NCBI GenBank assembly: GCA_001460835.1
Contig: CYKH01000138.1
Coordinates: forward strand, 1 to 37,617
DNA from: Bodo saltans
Lineage: Eukaryota; Euglenozoa; Kinetoplastea; Eubodonida; Bodonidae
Direction of reading: 5' to 3'
Length of the DNA: 37,617 nucleotides
This document shows positions 35,701 through 37,617 of the stretch, in pieces. The first letter of the stretch is position 1. Every line of letters begins with the position of its first letter. The position numbers and the translations under genes are program-made. The notes below the pieces were generated by a model. It saw nothing but the letters and a program-made list of their open reading frames with translations. It did not search any database and was not told the origin of the DNA.

Positions 35701-36459
35701 GAAAACTGTCAGCATGAAGGCGTTGCATTGTCAGGAAGCAAAGGAACCCAACGAACCGTCACCATTGAGAACTCTCTCATTACGGTCACGCAGCAGGCGA
35801 TAGAGAATGGTCACACGCCCATCAAGCACCGCGCGTTGGTGCGCAACACGGTGCTCTACCGGAATCACATTGCTATCCGCAACGGTGATAATTACCCAAC
35901 CCTCGATGTCTTTGGTAAAGTTCGAGCTGAGCATTGCTTGTTGATTGCGAACAGCATTCCTGTGCTTGATTGGGTGGAGATTGACCACTCCAAGCGTACC
36001 AACCGTAACACCTACTATGACCCAAAGAGGTATGCGTATGAGGTGCACAACCCGCTGCTTGGAGAGAGCAGCCACGAGTCATCAGCAGATGTGATGCTTC
36101 CGTTGTTGACACTTGCGGACTGCCTGATTGACCAGAAATCATCGTCGTCACCAGCGCCACACGGCAATGAGGATGGCGCGTCGGCGTCCGTGGGCTCGTC
36201 ACAAGCCCCGGAAATCGATCGACACTATTACGAAAGCGGCCTTATCGTCCCGCTGCCGGCGAACAGTGCAGAAAACACGGCGGCCGGTGGTGATCCTGCC
36301 CTCCACCTGCAAGGGGATCAGCAGCAGCAAAAAGAAGTCCGTCACGGTGCGTCGCGTCGCTACAGTAGCGCTGACTTGGGCAAGGGCCTATTTTGCGGAC
36401 GGGCGCACTTTGTTGTCGAGGGAACCATCACGACCAATCAGGACCCATGGCGCCGGTAG
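32707..36459 (+). CDS. Type II membrane protein with C-terminal right-handed parallel beta-helix (1250 aa)
   Basis: The start is the first in-frame ATG after the acceptor. A single hydrophobic helix at about residues 60-80, preceded by a basic Gly/Ser-rich N-terminus, predicts a signal anchor with the C-terminus luminal or extracellular. Residues about 85-145 are Gly/Asp/Asn-rich linker. Residues about 172-475 form a globular region I cannot name. Residues about 480-700 are charged low complexity. From about 717 to 1105 the sequence shows parallel beta-helix rungs: a Glu-Lys-Gly-Ala-Asp strand, then Pro-Ile-Leu-Leu-Thr-Ser, then Leu-Trp-Gly-Gly-Ile-Val-Val and repeated x-Val-x-Asn-x-x-Ile turns. 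This is the pattern of pectin-lyase-fold and PbH1 repeat proteins. A Cys-x-x-Cys lies near 35471-35482. No catalytic polysaccharide lyase motif was identified. Carbohydrate binding or processing in the secretory path is a guess. Confidence 0.65.
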   Translation: MPAKTLLTKGLAQRGPAGGMVGFGSQPNLPAHSSSTSSFSGVGAASRKLRGAMGRAGTTKGLLLSVVGFVLFVWIILTAMRVEKRSSSSGVSSSAGGARRGSRPSADGGDDGGNKRTRNNGDDHGGNGIFQDDDGPGNNKNGGVIGEEQKVSDDKLASLLRNGAASASATSLYCDPSVHRNQADMRELAHRGFTIPLDEIAPVVVQPVVVEERVHQAFQKSLDQLLRERVHDWHYVLEGAKTTPEGQSVSTLLTTPFTNLDIAGFYCLSVRDEVDNCIVASIPFSVLDKKREGSEYAVAPVRLVHRTMLYGTIAKAVQAAAEAAGPVAAPASPADHKQRSSLFRLKDVTLMYSKYFPLRSVSPVVVQIPSVLEAFYQQNDFSSHHDEFLHHSLTVAQRHVSINGGDYASATKIDIEYGRGSFWLVPGETYSFLRTALAKKDRRFLDALRVEKQSSEVVKRAAFEHYASMRSILLSPNPDEDEPVATAEGEDDDHHAGVAGGGAGDNDRRDNNKHAKENTAQYQKRMRKVHDMEKELVDAVGGRQLLSVREDAKDKQPVDEDRQQHRPDDVVRGTTQITEPPPTTRKPDFGDPNLPEGDKVILLSDEEQKEMKKRLQEEADYNNHVVDGTTKKPKRKVRNALEKLHKKDEGTKGEGEARHELDHNARDGDHDTERKTRAPLFGAAGIKKRGPPNHDTHHHRRTPQMMNYTVPFLVDNLEVHGVPEDLMLVPRDLNQLLTMLHTIENGRPCMMLISWTVRIHERLRVERGCVFVFAGDRSQIVLEKGADVVLAGESPTEPILLTSVDAGSLWGGIVVEAGASLTLKYTMIHLVGSSGVTRVPGTGSHIKRHAPAITLSPSSTASSPSSSPSKLKSPPSSELVASLVMEDSAILNCDGSGFALGKGSRAGIHRTLVQDVAQGGECVSCHINISYSHFMDFPFVSNLSLAFVDGDNDAFYFRGGHASVTHSVFLNALDDGIDSASTTGDAEHSTLTLNHVAIENCQHEGVALSGSKGTQRTVTIENSLITVTQQAIENGHTPIKHRALVRNTVLYRNHIAIRNGDNYPTLDVFGKVRAEHCLLIANSIPVLDWVEIDHSKRTNRNTYYDPKRYAYEVHNPLLGESSHESSADVMLPLLTLADCLIDQKSSSSPAPHGNEDGASASVGSSQAPEIDRHYYESGLIVPLPANSAENTAAGGDPALHLQGDQQQQKEVRHGASRRYSSADLGKGLFCGRAHFVVEGTITTNQDPWRR

Positions 36460-36586
36460 TGGGGAAGAGAGGGGCTGGGAGAGGGGAGAGCTTTTTTAAA
36501 GATCCTGGTAAAGAAACAAAAAAAAAATCAAAAACTTTTACATTGAGAATCACGATTAAACAAAATTTCCAGTGCCGATTGTATGT

Positions 36587-36607
36587 TTATGATTTGCTGA
36601 ATAACAG
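36587..36607 (+). promoter_or_regulatory. Weak putative trans-splice acceptor for the 3'-terminal gene
   Basis: A T-rich but interrupted tract ends at AG 36606-36607, 35 nt before ATG 36642. It is weaker than the other acceptors, and an alternative is TTTCCAG ending at 36571. Confidence 0.3.
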
Positions 36608-36641
36608 GAGTACCAACAAAAAATAAACAACAACGAAACAC

Positions 36642-37617
36642 ATGTCACTTTCAGACGTCCTCGTTGTTGCATCGCACGCCGCACATTCCGCTCACCAAAG
36701 ATCCAACGGTGCTAGCAGCAATAGTGTCACTGCCACATCATTGCAGCGCCGTGCGCTGGAGATTGCAATTCAGAAAGTCAAGTCCTTTTTGCGCGATCCG
36801 CTCGTTGTAGCAGCAGTTGAGCATTGTCTCTTGCATGACATGACGGCGGCACCTCAAGGGGATACCAACAGCAGTGAGGACCCACAGAGACACTCTGCCG
36901 GTCGTCTCATCGTTGAGCGCGTTTCCCGTTTGTACGTCGATGTTCTGCTCACCGCTTTGACGGAAGAGGATAAGGGCAACAGCACCGATGATGAACAACG
37001 TCTTCATACACAAAGTTCTTCGCACGTCTTTTCTACCTTTCTCCACGACAAAGAAATTCTTCGAGCTGTATCGCTCAGACTTGGTGGCCTGGCCTCCAGG
37101 ATTGAAAGGGCATTTGTCAGCACTCGACGGCAATGTGACAGTGACGTATCCATCATGAAAAAGCAGCGTCGAGTGGCTCGTGACGTTCGCAAGCTTCTTG
37201 GCGGCGTACATCATGACCTTCTCCATCAAATCTTCCTAGACGTCAGGAAGCGGAGCGCAGGTACAGGCGGTGTCGAGAATGCAACCACAACATCCTCCTG
37301 GGACAATCACGTGCAGCTTTCACTTCAAGCTGCGTGTAGAAGCTGTAGGTCATCATTTGACAGGAAGATGAACAATTCAGTGGGTGAGGTGACGGACATG
37401 AAGCCAGGGAGTGCAGACGTTCATCAAACAAAAGGTCTATCGGGTCTATGGTCACCACATGAGCTTGCTGCAGTGTTTACCGCTCGAATGTCGCCAGCAT
37501 CTACCGCCACGTCATCCTCAATTCTGCTTCCCCTGCTAGAGAAATCATCAGACGATTCTACCACCAACACTGACCATAGGAGCATGCAGACGAGTGAAAA
37601 ACCACCACAGCAACAAT
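36642..37617 (+). CDS. Unrecognised protein, 3'-partial (at least 325 aa)
   Basis: From ATG 36642 the frame stays open to the window edge (325 full codons, no stop), so the gene continues beyond it. The product is soluble-looking and has no signal peptide. It starts with a Ser/Ala/His-rich segment. Residues about 35-60 and 85-105 are amphipathic helices, and residues about 145-210 are basic and helical (Arg/Lys-rich, with Lys-Lys-Gln-Arg-Arg). From about 215 the sequence is Ser/Thr-rich and probably disordered. I recognise no domain. Antisense frames over this stretch are shorter and lack acceptors, and the + strand matches all neighbours. Confidence 0.6.
   Translation, partial: MSLSDVLVVASHAAHSAHQRSNGASSNSVTATSLQRRALEIAIQKVKSFLRDPLVVAAVEHCLLHDMTAAPQGDTNSSEDPQRHSAGRLIVERVSRLYVDVLLTALTEEDKGNSTDDEQRLHTQSSSHVFSTFLHDKEILRAVSLRLGGLASRIERAFVSTRRQCDSDVSIMKKQRRVARDVRKLLGGVHHDLLHQIFLDVRKRSAGTGGVENATTTSSWDNHVQLSLQAACRSCRSSFDRKMNNSVGEVTDMKPGSADVHQTKGLSGLWSPHELAAVFTARMSPASTATSSSILLPLLEKSSDDSTTNTDHRSMQTSEKPPQQQ

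Noticed and set aside
1-37617. CRISPR, insertion sequence, retrotransposon, tRNA or rRNA genes
   Set aside because: No regularly spaced repeats, transposase or reverse transcriptase motifs, terminal repeats or recognisable RNA genes were seen.

Overview
The window looks like nuclear DNA of a kinetoplastid protist. A free-living bodonid such as Bodo saltans fits best. This is my inference from four things: very long intronless reading frames, every gene on the + strand, a pyrimidine tract plus AG a short way upstream of each ATG (trans-splice acceptor style), and giant surface proteins that resemble the dispersed gene family 1 (DGF-1) of Trypanosoma cruzi. No rRNA, tRNA, transposon or CRISPR array was seen.

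Positions 2-26566 hold three consecutive giant surface-protein loci. Each encodes thousands of residues of N-glycosylation-rich beta-solenoid-like repeats, then a Ser/Thr-rich stalk, then about eight C-terminal membrane helices. Locus 1 (2-9410) lacks its 5' end at the window edge and is interrupted by two tandem partial duplications, each of which shifts the frame. Locus 2 (9614-17545) is intact, with 2643 residues and a signal peptide. Locus 3 (18163-26566) is a close paralogue of locus 2. Its first 1.3 kb carries a frameshifting deletion and a decayed tandem duplication, and the remaining 7 kb is open.

Positions 27395-37617 hold five single-copy-looking genes: a coiled-coil protein with a degenerate B-box-like segment; an Oxa1/YidC-type mitochondrial membrane insertase; a ZIP/ZupT-like metal transporter; a type II membrane protein with a C-terminal parallel beta-helix; and the 5' part of an unrecognised gene that runs off the window. 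The boundary between the insertase and transporter genes contains an apparently perfect 464-bp tandem duplication that doubles the 3' end of one gene, the splice acceptor, and the start of the next.

The genes probably belong to one polycistronic directional cluster and need not share a pathway. The most notable signal is the recurrence of direct partial duplications: 359, 251, about 156-199 and 464 bp within 31 kb. They are either real recent duplications that inactivate surface-protein genes, or uncollapsed contig or haplotype overlaps in the assembly. The sequence alone cannot decide between these.
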